A program made the translations under genes and the position numbers. This document shows, one piece after another, positions 5,402 to 6,579 of a stretch of 6,579 bases of DNA. Source of the stretch: JBEIFW01 sp044370695 (GTDB lineage Bacteria > Actinomycetota > Acidimicrobiia > Acidimicrobiales > Ilumatobacteraceae); assembly GCA_044370695.1 (NCBI GenBank), contig JBILVB010000191.1:1-6579 (forward strand). Direction: 5' to 3'. Each line of letters starts with the position of its first letter. Within the stretch, counting starts at the first letter, position 1. The notes under the pieces are model-generated. The model saw nothing but the letters and a program-made list of their open reading frames with translations. It did not search any database and had not been told where the DNA came from.

Positions 5402-5407
5402 TACCGT
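5402..5407 (+). promoter_or_regulatory. -10-like element TACCGT of the amidohydrolase gene
   Basis: TACCGT is followed by 6 bases (CGTCTC) and the ATG at 5414, so transcription would start on the A of the start codon. There is no Shine-Dalgarno sequence close enough: the GAGGGG at 5381-5386 is 27 bases away. It shares GCCTACCGT with the prenyl synthase promoter. Confidence 0.6.
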
Positions 5408-5413
5408 CGTCTC

Positions 5414-6579
5414 ATGTCCCGAGCCGACCTGCTGATCCACGACGCCGCCCTCGTCGCCACCCTCGACGAGGGCCGGCGCGAGTTGCCTGGAGGCTGGGTG
5501 GCGATCACCGGCGGACTCGTGAGCGGGGTCGGATCGGCCGGGGAGCCGGCGCCGCCGGCCGACCGGCGTCTCGACGCCCGGGGGTGCCTCGTGACGCCGG
5601 GCCTCGTCAACACCCACCACCACCTGTACCAGAACCTCACCCGGGCCTACCCGCCGATGACGGCGGCCCCGCTGTTCGGGTGGCTGCAGTCGCTCTACCC
5701 GTTGTGGCGCAACCTCGACACCGAGGGTGCCTACCTGTCCGCGTGGGTCGGCCTGGCCGAACTCGCGCTGTCGGGGTGCACCACGTCGACCGACCACCTC
5801 TACCTGCACCCGCGCGGTGCCGGCGACCTGCTCGGGGCCGAGATCGACGCCGCGCGCGACCTCGGCGTCCGGTTCCACCCGACCCGGGGTTCGATGTCGT
5901 TGTCGGAGAAGGACGGCGGGCTGCCGCCCGACGACGTGGTGCAGGACGACGACACGATCCTGGCCGAGTGCGAGGCGGCCGTCGCCCGGCACCACGACCG
6001 GGCGCACGGGGCGATGGTGCGCATCGCGCTCGCGCCCTGCAGCCCGTTCTCGGTCACCGAATCGCTGATGGCTCGTACGGCCGAACTCGCCGAACGGCTC
6101 GACGTGCGGCTCCACACCCACACCGCCGAGAACGCCGAGGACGTGTCGTTCTCGCTCGAGCGGTTCGGTTGCCGCCCGGTGGAGTACCTGCGCCGCACCG
6201 GCTGGTGCACGGGTCGCACCTGGGTCGCCCACTTCGTGATGCCCGATGCCGACGAGATCGCCGTGCTCGGGGCCGTGGGGGCCGGTGCGGCGCACTGCCC
6301 GAGCTCCAATCTCATCCTGTCGTCGGGCATCGCGCCGGTCATCGCGATGCGCGCCGCCGGGATGCACGTGGGTCTCGGGGTCGACGGCTCGTCGTCGGCC
6401 GATGCCGGGAGCCTCTGGCTGGAGGCCCGCCAGGCGATGCTGCTCGCCAAGCTCCGTGACGGCGCAGCCGCCGGTACGGCCCGCATGGCCCTCGAGCTGG
6501 CGACCCGGGGCGGTGCGGGTTGCCTGGGTCGCCTGGGCGAACTCGGGGAGCTGTCGGTCGGGGCGGTGGGTGACGTCGC
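5414..6579 (+). CDS. Metal-dependent amidohydrolase, probable 8-oxoguanine deaminase; cut at right edge
   Basis: Probable 8-oxoguanine deaminase of the cytosine-deaminase/TrzA-like amidohydrolase superfamily, which turns 8-oxoguanine into uric acid plus ammonia. The 388 visible residues are about 85-90% of a typical 440-460. Metal and catalytic positions are present: H68 and H70 in NTHHHLYQNLTRAYP, H236 and E239 in LHTHTAENAED, H273 in VAHFVMPD and D324 in GLGVDGSSSAD. The stretch after HHH (APLFGWLQSLYPLW at 85-98) and CPSSNLILSSGIAPV at 295-309 resemble 8-oxoguanine deaminases and the related hydroxydechloroatrazine hydrolase AtzB, which is the main alternative. ATG at 5414 follows TACCGT by 6 bases with no Shine-Dalgarno sequence. 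The small beta domain at the start (LLIHDAALVATLD) is typical of the family and supports this start. The C-terminal end of the beta domain lies outside the window. Confidence 0.87.
   Translation, partial: MSRADLLIHDAALVATLDEGRRELPGGWVAITGGLVSGVGSAGEPAPPADRRLDARGCLVTPGLVNTHHHLYQNLTRAYPPMTAAPLFGWLQSLYPLWRNLDTEGAYLSAWVGLAELALSGCTTSTDHLYLHPRGAGDLLGAEIDAARDLGVRFHPTRGSMSLSEKDGGLPPDDVVQDDDTILAECEAAVARHHDRAHGAMVRIALAPCSPFSVTESLMARTAELAERLDVRLHTHTAENAEDVSFSLERFGCRPVEYLRRTGWCTGRTWVAHFVMPDADEIAVLGAVGAGAAHCPSSNLILSSGIAPVIAMRAAGMHVGLGVDGSSSADAGSLWLEARQAMLLAKLRDGAAAGTARMALELATRGGAGCLGRLGELGELSVGAVGDV

Noticed and set aside
5321..6367. Minus-strand open frame of 348 codons
   Set aside because: It is antisense to the amidohydrolase, whose metal-binding motifs show the true frame. 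No family features are seen in the antisense product.
5414..6579. Guanine deaminase, cytosine deaminase or atrazine hydrolase instead of 8-oxoguanine deaminase
   Set aside because: The segments after the HHH motif and around CPSSN fit the 8-oxoguanine deaminase/AtzB branch better. AtzB-like function stays possible; the others are less likely.
1..6579. A novel multi-gene system, mobile element, CRISPR or RNA gene
   Set aside because: Nearly all of the window is covered by housekeeping or metabolic genes of recognisable families; no direct repeats, integrase, transposase, spacer array or tRNA fold was seen.

Overview
This 6,579-base, very GC-rich window looks like ordinary actinobacterial chromosome. 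Third codon positions are strongly G/C, GTG starts are common, and several genes appear to be transcribed without a leader. The mix of an IdsA-type prenyl synthase, CrtI, ExoVII and an 8-oxoguanine-deaminase-like amidohydrolase would suit a deep-branching actinobacterium such as Acidimicrobiia. That placement is an impression from the sequence, not a database result. There is no sign of phage, transposon, CRISPR, tRNA or rRNA.

Layout. The left half is on the minus strand. Read in the direction of transcription it carries xseA (4766-3381), xseB (3384-3175), a membrane-anchored PAS-GGDEF diguanylate cyclase (3039-1921), a geranylgeranyl-diphosphate-type polyprenyl synthase (1874-816) and the N-terminal 269 residues of a CrtI-type phytoene desaturase (809 to beyond position 1). 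The right half is on the plus strand. It carries a Rid/YjgF-family protein (4765-5112), a 50-residue single-span membrane protein (5179-5331) and a metal-dependent deaminase that runs off the right end (5414 to beyond 6579).

How they work together. xseA and xseB overlap by 4 bases and encode the two subunits of exonuclease VII. The prenyl synthase and CrtI are separated by 6 bases and form the start of a carotenoid operon; the phytoene synthase expected between them in the pathway is not in the window and may lie to the left. The cyclase sits between these two pairs with its own promoter-like element and makes c-di-GMP. The Rid protein and the amidohydrolase both belong to families that handle reactive or damaged nitrogen metabolites, but nothing here shows they act together.

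Most notable signals. The hexamer TACSGT (S = C or G) occurs four times in the window on either strand, and all four copies lie 6-8 bases before a start codon in the matching orientation; a fifth gene head has the variant TACCGG. This is the spacing of a -10 element that starts transcription at the start codon, so five transcription units look leaderless. xseB and xseA, by contrast, have Shine-Dalgarno sequences. Other points: the xseA and rid start codons interlock in one CATG; a perfect 16-base palindrome contains the cyclase start codon; and 8-base inverted repeats flank the promoter regions of the cyclase gene and the carotenoid operon. I did not find a convincing new multi-gene system.
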